In this document: one piece after another, positions 1 through 12,109 of the stretch
Layout of the letters: each line of letters opens with the position of its first letter
Position numbering within the stretch: the stretch's first letter is position 1
DNA from: Caenorhabditis elegans
Lineage: Eukaryota; Nematoda; Chromadorea; Rhabditida; Rhabditidae
Assembly (NCBI RefSeq): GCF_000002985.6
Contig: NC_003281.10
Span: forward strand, 8,060,001-8,124,000
Reading direction: 5' to 3'
DNA: 64,000 bases
Position numbers and translations under genes: made by a program
The notes under the pieces: model-generated
Seen by the model: only the letters and a program-made list of their open reading frames with translations
The model's database searches: none
What the model was told of the DNA's origin: nothing

Positions 1-3000
1 TAAAAGAGAGAAATAGATGGAGTACGGTAATCATTTGACAAGTGAAATCCGATTGCTTAGAGGCGTATAAAGAAGACTGGTCTTTGAGTGAACTTCCCAT
101 TTTCAATGAAAGGGAAAACAAGAATTGAGATGAGCACATGGGGGGAAGAATGACGGAAATATTCTAGAATAAAGTGATAATAACACAACGATAAAAGATC
201 ACGCTCCAAATTAGGGCTAGTTAGAGATCCAGTCCTAAAATGTACCCAACGTAGTCTTGCACCATACTGCTCGATTTCGGAAGCCCATTCCTCTATAATA
301 AACTGAATAATAAATTTTCAAAGTGGGAACTGATAGAGGAAATACGGTGTATTCTTGAAAATTTTTATAATTTGGCTCACTGATTCCCAAAACCATTTTT
401 GCAACTCAAAATTTTAATTTTTAAACTCAAACTTCCATTTTTTTTCCATAAAGACCTCAAGCATCTCGAAATATTAAGTTGAAGAAAAGACGGCCTATTA
501 TTTATTATTGGAAGTCGTTGGTGATGCTCTCATCTGCTCATCTCAGCTCCCGTCCTCTCATTTTCTCAGTTATATAACTCTCTTCATAATAATTTCCCCT
601 TGGGTAATTATTATCGTCTTCTTTTGTCAACACCTTCATCTTTCTTCATCTTCTCAATTTTCTTTATCTTCTTGAAGTCAACTTCAATTTTTATTTGAAA
701 TTAAATGTATGCAAGCCATGTGAGTAGATCACAACTCTTTTCAAAAGAAAATGGAGAGGTAGGATAAATTAGAGAAAGAAACGTAGACACCAGGAAGTGA
801 CTCAGTTTATTCTTCTTGAACTTACAGACAAAATTTAAAATAATCAACAAATCATAAGATAAGTTGCACCCTTATTCATCAAGGAAGAGTTTCTGCATGA
901 TTTTCAAGGCGTTATGGGATGCCTCTCGCGCCCGGTAGAACTACTTCGTAGGCGTTAGCCAGGCGAGGTATGAGTTCCCTGAAATGCCTAGGGGAATTGT
1001 GGTTTTTGAAGTCTTGTGTTCCCAGAACCTTGACGCGTTCCACTCTCCCTACACTTATGTTAGATATCCCTTCAATTGTCAATTGAGCGTTGATGCAACC
1101 ATTAGCCCATCTCTCGTCTTTTTAGCAACTCAAGGTAAATCATGTAACATAACCCAAATATCCTAACTTGATGCTCTTATATTGCCACCCATCTTCTCGT
1201 CACTCTTCATTTCCTCCGAAGTGAGAAACGAGAGAGCGCATGAATTGTGGACGGTGCAGAGAAAGAAGACATCGTCGCCGGGCGCCTCTGATTACTGTAG
1301 ATGTGTGTAGAGAGTGAGAGATGGAGAAGTGGTGGGATTTGTCAATCCGATACGGTCCAATTCGGGGATAATTTACTCCTTTTTTCCCTCAATTTCTTCG
1401 TAATTTGAGTGTATTTGAGTGACAAGGGAACGGAGTAACAAATGGTGCAAGAAAATGAGGAGAATCGGAAAGGAGAAGAAGAAGATTTCCATTTTATGAC
1501 CCCTCGGCCATAAGGGTCCCTAGATTAGCTTTCGTGGGAGGTATCTCGAAGAAATTTCCGAATTTAAATGAATACTTGTCTTGGTTTCAATATGGAAAAT
1601 TGTCAAAGTTTTTTATTGTTTATCTGAATTAAACTCTAGGCCCAGGTTTCCCACTCATAATTTCAACATTTTCTCAAGTTAGGTTCAACTATTATTTTAA
1701 ATTTACTTTCATCTAATCATCTTAAATGGCATCTCAGGAACTTTGTAAAACTTTCAATTTCTGGTGTGTCAAACAAATATGGTATTTCAGACACTTTTTG
1801 AAACGAAACAGGATACGAGCAATATGTTCCGGTGCTTTCAAAAATGTCATTTATAGTGCGTTTCTTGCATTTATTTCCCTCCTAAAATTGAAAAGAAAGC
1901 TATCATAAGTTTACCTATTCAATTATTTTATGTGAAACAGAAGAAGCGCATCCGAGAAGTGAATCCTTCCCATAACATACGGAATATATACAAATAAATT
2001 TCTGAATGGAATTGGATTACTTACCTACATATTTCAGAGTCTTCAAACTTTTAAAGTAAACATTGGCATGTGGCGTCACGGGAATTTCATTCTTAGAGCG
2101 ATTTTTGCTTACTGTAGATGTTTGAAATTAGAATTGCGCCAGCCTCAATTTTCATAGAGTCCCAGTTAAAGTTTTCATTCAAAGTTCATGACAAAGCTGA
2201 TACAAAATTTTTCATGCTCGTCGGTGTCTTTTTTTTCAAATAATTTGAATCGGCATCAACGTTTTTTGAGAACTTTTCGAATAAACTCGTTATGAAATTC
2301 AGTCATTTGGGAGCATTTTGAGTGTATAGAAGCAAGAACCCCAAACCATTACCCCTTCTTTAAGATCTCCTTAGAAGTTTTCTTAACACTTGTTAGAAAC
2401 ATCAATTTTTGTCTGAATTCTATGACACCATCTCCTCCCACAATTGAGCATTCCTCTGTATAGTCTAATCACTTACTCATTTTATTCTTCGCTCTCAAAA
2501 ATTTATCACTTTGAAGAAATAAACAAATATTTTTTGTTTCCCCTGAGAGCTAATGAGTGAGAGGAAGACGCTTTTCAATTGGCCTAGAAATGACGGGAGA
2601 GAAAGGTGTCACCTGAGAAGCAGTTAGAGATGCAATATGCATAAATAAAAGAGCCCCAAGAAACGAGGAAAAGCATTTGTGGAAAAAAGTTTGATTGAAG
2701 AAGAAAAATGAGTGAATCGGGGGAGTTTCAAATGAAGCTACTGGTCCCATGGTTTTGCCTTGCTTATTGAGGTGCGAAAATTCACAAGGATCTGAAGTTT
2801 CATATGGCATGGCAGTAAACAGAAGTATGACCCAAATCTAAGATTTTTACTCTCTGATCTCAGAAGCTCTGAGATATCGCTTTCTAAATCTATTAGACAC
2901 AGATTCACCAATTTATTCTGGAATCCTTTTCTTTTGAAATTTAATTTCGCGATGATTTGTTTATTGATTCACGCTTTCCCCCGGCATCGCTCTTCCTTTG

Positions 3001-6000
3001 AATAAGCTTGAGAGGAGAGATCTATTTGAATTCTATATGAACAGGTGTGTTATCAAATTACCGTCTAACCATACCTGTCACCTAAACGCTGAGCATCTTT
3101 CCTCGGATATCTCAATTTGTTTTTGTGTATGCTAAGATTGATCGGTTCTCGGGTTTGGTTACGGGATGGCACTGAAGAAAAAGCCGGGTGGCAAGAAAAT
3201 TCTTTAGAAATGCTTATTTCTAGGTTGGGTGTCCCATGGGCTTTAAATAGTGAATTTTCGATATTTGGAGAAGAAATGAATAAGATTAAACAGAGATCTT
3301 TGATAGAACAAATTAGGAAAGGTGATATCGAAAGTAACCAACGTCATTTCAGTTTTGGATTTTTGGTAAAAATATAAAGAAAAAATACTTATCAATGAAA
3401 AACTATGATTCTTGTTTTCTTAACTTTAAAGACAGAAGGGTTTATGAATTCAATTAAGTAATGTTATATTTTTTCTCAAGACTGTCATCTTTAATTTCTA
3501 CAGTATCCTTACCTGATTACTATCGGAATACTGTATTTTCCTCCTCACTTCCTTTACTTTGTTAAATGTCTCATTTCTTTGTATTAGTGAGTCTCAAATT
3601 GAAATGAAAGCGCATGGATGAACGGTACAAGGTCACATGCTTTGTTTAGCTGCTCACAAACACACAGTACGAGACACTCGCTATTTCTTCTTTTTCCGCT
3701 TCTAGGCTTTCGCCTTGCCTTACCTGTAGAATGGGCGGGCTAATCTGTGTCTATTGTAGCGCGAGATGGGGGAGACGATTACTGTAGGAAAGGAGGAGGT
3801 GTTGCCGACAGACGGGCGGCACTAATTTGCTGTCAAGCCTTTTTGTTATTTAGCAGTGCTTTTTCTTAGAGAACATAATTGCTCCTTTTTGGCTAGGTAC
3901 GTCTTTTTATTTGACGACAGGGGCAACTCAATTGGTGAAGCTTAGCTTAAGCTGAGAATAAGATTTTGATTGTAGGTAAGTGAGCATTTTATTTCAAATG
4001 ATACTTGATGAGCTTTGTGGTTTGGTGGAAAATAATGGTTTTCTCTTTTTCTAGATAAATTCTAAATTCCCTCTGAGCAAGCCCAAACTTCGTTAACATT
4101 CACGAACATCAAAATTATAGTTATGAAGTTTGGATTGATGTTGCGATTCAATTGAACAGATAAACCATATCGTAGCTGTCAGAGAAATTTTGAAATCCAT
4201 AATTTTTATACCATTATTACTCAACTGCGGCATCTCATTTCTCGGTCTATCAATTTAAAAAAAAAACTCATTTTCTAACTTCAAGCATGTTATTTTCTAC
4301 GTCTTTCAATGAACATTCAGGAAAAATGTTCTGAACAATATTTGTGCTACAAGATTTTACTGAAGCTTCAGTTTGTCCAGAAAATTTAAGTACTACAGCT
4401 GCATAAATATTTTAAACGTGAATATGTTGAATTTTTCGAATACGTGTTTCTGCAAATTTTGAAACTTTCCCGAACTCATACATCATCGGTATATTCCCTT
4501 GAGCTTTACTAATTTCAAATTGAACCTCAATTTTAAAAAGATTTTCTTCTTTATTCATCAACAAATGGCTTATGATTCACTCTCTTGATATTTGATTTGT
4601 TTTCAGATTTTTTTTCTTTTCTTTTCGTCATCTTATTTTGTAATTTCAGATCACATGTTAAGGATTGAAGTGTTTTTCTTCAATATTGATTCAACATGAA
4701 TTTGAGAACATTTAACTGATTTTAGTTTTACCACCAGTTGATCGTTTCATTTCATTTCTCACAAGTACCGCACAAGGACAATAAGTCGGTTTACCCCCTG
4801 AAATTTCAATCTGAAATTGTTTCAGTGCATATTTTTCGCTAATATTAAGTTCGTAGAATTGCGTCAAAAACATTTTCTTGCAGACAAAAAATTCTGATTG
4901 AAAAAGCTTGAAGAATGTTTTCTACACAATTTTGAAATCATTAAAAACTAAAATAATCACTTTTGAAGAAATTTTACAGAACTTACTAAAAATAACCAGT
5001 TAAAAATACACTGAAAACATTTCAGAACATCTTTTAAGAGGTTTGTAGTTGAGTTTCAAATGATGTTTTCGCTTCCGAAAAACTTGTTTTCTTGTAGCTT
5101 TCTAAGAAATTTCTCTGAAAACTTCATTGCTAAATTCTTTTGGTATATCTTTTATTTGTAAAAAGTTCGAAAATCTTAAATTGTTAATAACTTTTCTTTC
5201 TGAAAATCTGAAAACATTTTTAGAAGTCATTTCCAATTTCCTGCATTTTGCATCCCATTTCCCCTATGTTCTCTCAGTACTTGGCTGTCCAATCGTCGAT
5301 TTTCAAAAACTCCGCCTTTTCATCGCTTCGCCCCAACTCTCACTTTCTCTATGTCTCTCTAACCTAAGAAGCAAGCTCCGCCCACTTCTTTTTGTCCGCC
5401 CTCTTGGAAGATGATGAGGATTCATAACCAGTACGATACAACCTGCTGAGTCGGATCTACTGATTTATAAGATCTTCTCTTTTCTTAATCATCCCATTTT
5501 CTTACCATGATGTCTTAGATGGTAAGGGGATAACTTCTTAGATCATCTAAGAAGCTCTGAGATTCTATAGCATAGATCTTAAGTACTTTAACAGCACTAC
5601 AGAAACTTATAGGATATGCTTTTGATTTCTGTATTTTCTAAGAAAACTACTTGAATATATTCTTCTGAAAATTCAATGTGCATCTGGAATTCTTTTGACA
5701 GTGCAGACTGCGAAAATGCCTCTATGCCTGCGATGCTCAAAACTTCATGAACCCTAGTGTTTGAAAAAGCTTTCACAGTTTGGAAAAAACCACAATTAGG
5801 GATCAAAATCAATATTTACAAAAAACCAAAAAGATTCGCTTTCAATGCGACCTACGCCTAGTTTACCACCTAGTTTCCTACGAGTTATGACTTTTAGCAA
5901 AAACTCTTCAAAGCACAGGTAGGTAGGTACAAAAATGACTGAAAATGTTAGAGTTTATGCTGACGCGGCCCACCAGGTTGCGTACGTACAGGCGTTATTG

Positions 6001-7337
6001 CTTCAATGATCCTAAGTATACACAAAGATAAGAATTTAGAAAAACTTAACTGGAAAATAAAAGCTCAGCCATTTTTTCGAGAATTTAATATAAAATTTTA
6101 AAAATCAGAAAAAAAATAAGTACAAATCTCAAAATCTTTCTAGAATGTTCTTCGAAAAAAGAAGACGTTGACGAAATTAAGAATTCAATCTTCGTCCATT
6201 GTTCTGCCAAGTGCATAAGATTCTTCTCTTCTCTCAAATTTATACGATGAAAAATTAATGTTTCTTCCGATATTCTTCTTTTCACACAATTTCTTTTTCT
6301 TATTTATATTCTAAAACGAAAGTGTCAAGGGAGAAGAAACTAAAAAAGGAGAAATGTTTAGGAGTCATGGTGATTTGAAAACTTTGAAGTATACTTCTAT
6401 ATGTCCTCCTGTCCTAGGTCTCCTCTTGTCCCATTAAAACTTCACACATTTTCTTTCCCAAAAACTTTAGTCTTCTTAAGAATGACGTGAAATTTATGGG
6501 AGAATTAAAGAATGCTCCTCTCAAATTTCTTTCTGTTTCTCTCAAAAACTACCGTAGTCGTCCCCAATCGTCTCCATTTTCATCTTCTTCAACCTTCTCC
6601 AGAGACCCATTACCTAAATTGTTTCTTGTGAGCTACACATATGTGCCTCCTTTTGGCTCCTTTTAGTCACTCAGACAAATCTCTTCCTTTTTGCTTTTCG
6701 CAAAAGGAAATTAGTTTTCCACTTAGGTTCTCAGCATTTTCAAATTTTATTGGAAATTTTCCGAAGCTCCATTGGTCTTGAGCGAAGAGTTTTTGTAAAA
6801 AATGGTGCTAAGAGAAATCTTAGACTCTCTATAACTTTTAGCGATCTTGATTGAAGTTTTTTCTGATCCCGTAAGATTTAGAGAATTCATACACGACATG
6901 ACGCCTAAGTACCCTATAGATACTGTAGACGTCTTCCAGTAAAACATCTGAAAGTTGTTTCGGTATGGAAACAGAGATTATGCTAATAAAATAATTCGGC
7001 AGAAAGTGGCAAGTCACTTGTCTTCGCCCGTTTCCTTTTTTGCATAATCCTACTTACGACCGTTATGATGTTGATGATGATCGAAAAGATTAGATGTATT
7101 TTTGAGTATGACATAACAAAAACTTTCAAGTTGTTACCGTAATCCACCCCCTTCAATTTCAATATGTATATCCTTGGCTCTTGTATATGTGTATGTATAT
7201 TCTGATTTAATAACATTTCGACTCCCCACTGTGCTTTTCTTGCCTTCTCTTTATTCGTATTCAATTTCAATTCTTTATTTTCTTTCAGGTATTCCAATTC
7301 CAATTGTCAAGAATTCAGATAGCTAGTGACGTCATCA
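1..7337. promoter_or_regulatory. 7.3 kb gene-free region upstream of pros-1
   Basis: I see no convincing protein-coding exon here on either strand. The open frames are short, lack plausible splice partners and have no recognisable motifs. The sequence is mostly AT-rich, with two more GC-rich patches at about 1200-1350 and 3600-3840; the second holds a nuclear-receptor-like half-site (AAGGTCA) near 3629. A TTTCAG at 7283-7288 is a likely splice or trans-splice acceptor for the pros-1 5' UTR. By inference, the length of this gap before a developmental transcription factor fits a large regulatory region, but no element is proven from sequence alone. Confidence 0.5.
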
Positions 7338-10300
7338 ATGTCATCTGGATTGCCTTCGATTGCTGCTACCGCACAACCGAGTGCCAACGGATTCAGGTAA
7401 CAGACTTTTACCCTGGAACTCTTTAAAAAACTAACAAAGTTTTAGCTTTAACAACGGATTCCCACCATTCGGTATTTACTACTCTCAACTTCCCCCTGTT
7501 AACTCTAACGGATCCACCCCGAATTCAAGTAACCGATTCAAAGTGAAACGCCATCGACAGAGAGTTGACGCCGGTGAACCAAGAAACACATATCAGGTAG
7601 GCAAGAAACATTTTTAAACCGGCAATACAATACTCCGGACTTTTGTCTTGCATCTCCATTTCTCACCTTTCAAAGCTTATCTCTCTCTGAATTTTTGACG
7701 AAATCAAAATGCCAAACGCAAAACCAAACGCATATAAGTTTTCAAAGTAGATTTCAGTTAACTCAGTTAATTAGTAGTAGCTTTAGTTAACTGCAACGTA
7801 AATGTTGGAAACTTTAAAGTTGACAAAAATGGTCAAAACTAAATTTAACTGTACTGTAAGTTGGTATGTTTTTCTTGGCAAAGTAGTTCAAGGAAAACAC
7901 AGTTTTCTAACTGAAACGTTTGATAATCCCGACAAAATCGAAAAAATAAATATGCAAATCTACGTGTCATAATCATAAGATAAGTGTCTTCCTGTATTTC
8001 GGCGGCGACATATACATTGTTCCTTTACTTTCCCATCAACTAATATATTCATTTCGTGGCGGTTGCTAATCAGCTCATCTCATTCTCTCTTTTACTCCTT
8101 CATTTTATTCCAGGGAGCCTCTACATCAGTCTCTTCAAATAGTTCTTCATCATCGTCTACATCAAATACAAATTCAACACCTTCTTCATCTTCAACATCT
8201 TCAAAGAAGTCAACGGAAGGGATGACTGAGACGGAAACGATGACAGCTTCAATTGAACAGGTACGAGAAGAGAGAGGAAGAGGGGATAATAAGATTAGCC
8301 TAGTTATTTATGATACTTTCTTATAGGAAAAAGTGATTCAAAATGAAGAATCGGAAGCTGGTAAAGATGGAATGGAAGAGCATGATGATGGAATGAATGA
8401 TTTCGAAATTATTGATGATACAAATGATGAAGTTGAAGAATCAGAAGAACGGGAGAGCCCTGAAAGTAACAGTAGCTCTGCTTCAAAAAGGAAAAGCTTT
8501 CAACCACAGAAAATTGGAGAGGAGTTAGGAATTGAATTTGGAGATGGTTAGTTTTATTAATTGATGTATCATATTACCGTTGTTCTTGCATACTTACTTA
8601 CTTGTTAGGTATTCAGTAAGTCAGTAAGTTTGTTAGCTAGTTAACTACTACTTCACTTTGAAAAAAAAATTCTCACTTCCTTTTAAGCAAATCAATAAAT
8701 ATTACACTACAAAACGATAGTCATAACAAATATTTTGTCAGTTGACAACTTTTGAATAGAATCAACGACCTTTGAAATACATATAAGCTGTCAAATTTGT
8801 AGTACAAAAATAATAGAAAACATTAACTTGATCATAAACTTGACTCATAAACTTGACTGTCTTAACTTAAAAGAAAATTTAATAAATTCAATTTTGCAGA
8901 AACGGAGCAAATTAATGTTACTGTTGGAGGTACAGAAGAAGCCGAAGAGACTACAGATGAAGCTGAAGGTAGAGAACTCTCGGCTCTTCAAGCTCAGCTT
9001 CAAAATGGACATATCGCTGAGCAGCAGAGACGATTTTATGCTGCATTTTTAGATCAGCAACGGAAACAGGTTGCAGCGGCACAGGTATACAATTAAAATG
9101 TTCATTAACTTTCTAAACTGAAAATGTTTAGATTTTGCACAATGGAAAGATCAACATCGAACGTCTTGTCTCCTCGGTTAAAGGAGATTTAGTTACCAAT
9201 TTCATGAAAGATTTGGAAAAGGTGATCCGTGATTGGGCTGCCGATGAAGTATTAAAGCAAGAAGCTGCTGCTCCTCCTCAGATTCCACAACCTCCACCTC
9301 AATTCCATCCAATTTTCCCTGCAAACCCATTGTTCCACATGGCGCCTCCACATCGTAAGTTATTTACACAGCTTTTCTATTTGCCCTTTGACCAGAAAAA
9401 TGTCGGCCGAATGGTCTAGTGGTATGATTCTCGCTTTGGGTGCGAGAGGTCCCGGGTTGAATCCCCGGTTCGGCCCAACATTTTTTGAAAAAATATTTGC
9501 TTTTTGCTCTTGTAGATCCAGTTGCTGGAGGTGGAATTTTTCCTCCAAACTTCAATGCATTTAACGCATTCAACGCTCTCCGAAGAAATCTTCAAGACGT
9601 AGATACCTCGTCGGAAATGAAAAAGAAGCGAACAAAGGTGGAAATCAAGAAAGAAGACGCAATGAGTAGCCGTGCATCACCATTGAGTGCATCTGCCAGC
9701 CCACCACTCTCCAGATTCTTTCCAGCACCAACTATGGTTGGACACTACGGTGGAATGAACTTTGGAGATCGAGAGGACTCACCAACAAATTCCGATGAGC
9801 TCAGTGAATGTGGATATGAAGGTGGTGGCTCAAGTTCAATGTTAACACCAATGCACTTGAGAAAGGCAAAGCTGATGTTTTTCTACACACGATATCCAAA
9901 TTCAAATCTGCTGAAATCGTATTTCCCTGATATCCGATTCAATAAGAATAACACTGCACAATTGGTGAAATGGTTCAGTAACTTCAGGTTGGTTTTAATA
10001 ATGAAAATTCTTCTCTGGTACTCGCCATTGATTTCTTAACTTCATGGTTATCTCCTGTTGTTTTGTTGTTTGGAGTCATAATGACCTTTCCCATTACAAA
10101 TACTGCTTCATAATTCGAAAAAGTGATGAGGTGAAAAAGAAAACAAACAAATCCTCGTCTCTCTCAGTCCAACTCGTTTCGTTTCAAACAATGAGAAAAG
10201 GGTCTTAAGGTGTGATACGCGTCGTTGGCGAAGAAAAGACATCATCATGTCGACGTCTTCATCATAAAAATGTGGGCAAAAAAAGAAAATGAAGAAGGAG

Positions 10301-11025
10301 AAGATTATTTATATTTGAATTGGATTCAGGAGATGAAGTTAGGCAATGGGGAGACGAAATCAAATAGGTTCTTCTTATACTGTACCAACTCAAATATTTT
10401 CAGAGAGTTCTACTACAATCAGATGGAGAAGTTCGCGAGACAAGCTCTCGCTGAGGGAATTACTGATAGAAATGATATTTTTGTGTCAAAAGACAGTGAA
10501 CTTTTCAAAGTTTTGAATACACATTATAACAGAAATAATCATATTAAGGTACGGTTTCTTTTCGTAAGCAACACTAAATTTATATAATTTGCAGGCACCA
10601 GATCGTCTTGTATTTGTGGTTCAAGAGACTCTTCGTGAGTTTCATGATGCAATCAAACAGGGAAAAGATATTGAACCATCATGGAAGAAAACAATCTATA
10701 AGGTAGGTAGGAGTGCCTTCATAACAGAGTTCTAACAATAAGACAGTAGGCACGCGTGTAGGTATGTGATGGGCGTTGCCTACGAGCAGGTCTGCATGAA
10801 ATGGTAGGCGCACATGTAGGCATGAAACAGGTGCACAAGGCAGGAGTGGCAATTTTTGAGTTTCTCAATTGGTGCTCAAATATTTTGAAAGCTCTAAACT
10901 TTTGTGTTTTGCCATATTCCAATAGAAAATCAAACTTACCCTTTTTGCAGGTTATCAATCGATTGGAAGATCAGATTCCCGACTTCTTCAAGGAGCCAAA
11001 CTTCCTCGAGCGTCTTGAAACATAA
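7338..11025 (+). CDS. pros-1: Prospero homeodomain transcription factor
   Basis: Ten exons join in frame to 594 aa: 7338-7396, 7446-7596, 8114-8260, 8327-8546, 8900-9084, 9132-9354, 9516-9987, 10404-10548, 10595-10702, 10951-11025. The N-terminal half is low complexity: a Ser/Thr-rich stretch (exon 3), then an acidic stretch rich in Glu and Asp (exon 4), then Pro-rich segments. The C-terminal ~155 residues, from about residue 438, form the Prospero homeodomain plus Prospero domain; the block [18 protein letters not shown] is diagnostic and spans the exon 7/8 junction. Family knowledge: Prospero/PROX nuclear DNA-binding factors control cell fate; the C. elegans member (also called ceh-26) acts in glia and the excretory canal. 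The start codon lies about 50 bases after a TTTCAG acceptor and opens the long frame. A tRNA-Pro sits in the intron between exons 6 and 7. Confidence 0.95.
9405..9476 (+). tRNA. tRNA-Pro (anticodon TGG)
   Basis: A 72-base cloverleaf can be read directly. The acceptor stem GGCCGAA pairs with TTCGGCC, followed by discriminator C. The anticodon stem CTCGC/GCGAG encloses the loop TTTGGGT, giving anticodon TGG at 9437-9439. The T arm is CCGGG-TTGAATC-CCCGG with a normal B-box core. There is no intron. The gene lies on the sense strand inside the 161-base intron between exons 6 and 7 of pros-1. Confidence 0.95.
10703..10950 (+). repeat. Degenerate TAGGCATG-type repeats in pros-1 intron 9
   Basis: Between 10738 and 10835 the intron holds several imperfect copies of a short motif like GTAGGCRYGYGTGTAGGTATG, for example at 10747-10767 and 10803-10824. 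The same vocabulary (TAGGT, CCTACG) reappears at 5916-5990 and 44905-44940. It looks like one of the dispersed C. elegans repeats; I cannot name the family. Confidence 0.5.
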
Positions 11026-12109
11026 TCACCATATATTCCCTCTCATTATCAGTTTCTCAATATTTCAGTTTTCCTTGTTTATGTGTTCCATTGTGATTTT
11101 AAAACTTTATTGCCCATGTTTTCCCTCATCCCATTCGAATATCAATTACCCCATCCAATTTAACTCTCATTCCTTGACAACTTTCATTCTAAGTCCCCAT
11201 TTCAAAATGTGCAATTTAATATTTATTTGAGCTCTCTGGAGCTCGTCTTCCTCATTTTCTTTGTCAAACGCTTTTTGTGTTATTGGTTTCAATTGAACAT
11301 TCAAAAATTCCCAATTTTGCCACATGGCATAATCCTCCAATTCTATTATGGTTTCCATTTTCCCCAAAACTTTCTGTGCCTCCGATTTCTATATTTTCAT
11401 TCGATGTTTCTTATTGTAATATTGGTATGGAAAATATGGAACATTCAATATCACTTGCGGTCCTATAATTAAAACCAGAAACCTACATGCATCTGGCCCG
11501 GAAAAAAACAGTATGCAGACTTCTTATCGGTGTGGCTAATAGTCAGTTTTGCTATTTTTGCTCCTATAACACGGCACACGGTCTCACGATATTTTTATTA
11601 AGTTCCAAAAGGTGTGCACCTTTAAAGAGTACTGTAACTTCAAAATCTCGTTGCTGCGAAATGAAAGAAACAGGATAAAAGTGAAAGAAAATTCTGCAGA
11701 AATGAATGTTTGAAATTACAGTACTCTTTAAAGCCACACACCTTCTCGCATTTGATAAACATTTGTCGTATCGAGACCGGATACCGTACTTTTGGTACAA
11801 CATCGCAAAATTTCTCGCCCGTGTAATAATAATCTTTAAATAATGTTAAGGTATACCCCCTCTTGTGTGCAATTCATAAATGGCGGCCGAGTGATAAAAA
11901 AAGGAAAAGTTTCCATTTTTTAGTAAGATGTTCCAATTTTGGTTCGAAAATAAAAACAAAAAAGATAACAAGTAAAACTGTATATTTTCAGAATACATAT
12001 GAAATTCAATAGAAACGAGTAAAAATTGGAGAATTAGGAAAATCAGATCAATAGATCCTAGAAACACATAGCTTAATACTTAGCATATCACAGAAAGTGA
12101 AGAGGTAAT
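11026..12109. other. Convergent 3' intergenic region between pros-1 and dcr-1
   Basis: This holds the 3' UTRs of two converging genes. The pros-1 side is T-rich to about 11475. A near-perfect inverted repeat (11571-11803, listed separately) occupies the middle. I see no canonical AATAAA for dcr-1 on the minus strand in 11820-12109, so its polyadenylation signal is probably a variant. No coding exon is supported. Confidence 0.6.
11571..11803. repeat. Inverted pair of dispersed repeat R
   Basis: The left arm (11571-11662) reads CGGTCTCACGA... then CCTTTAAAGAGTACTGTAAC. The right arm (11695-11803) is its near reverse complement, containing TTACAGTACTCTTTAAAG and TATCGAGACCGGATACCGTA. The spacer is about 32 bases, so transcripts through it could form a hairpin. 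The same unit occurs, singly or paired, at seven further places in the window. Confidence 0.8.

Noticed and set aside
984..1166. 60-codon open frame in the pros-1 upstream region
   Set aside because: Short, no flanking splice sites that extend it, and no recognisable motif.
3117..3377. 86-aa plus-strand open frame as a small gene
   Set aside because: It has an ATG in a TTTT context and internal GT/AG pairs, but no domain, no extension by splicing and no nearby polyadenylation signal that would set it apart from chance.
9360..9573. Minus-strand open frames of 62-69 codons
   Set aside because: They run across the tRNA-Pro and a pros-1 exon in antisense; no motif and no splice support.
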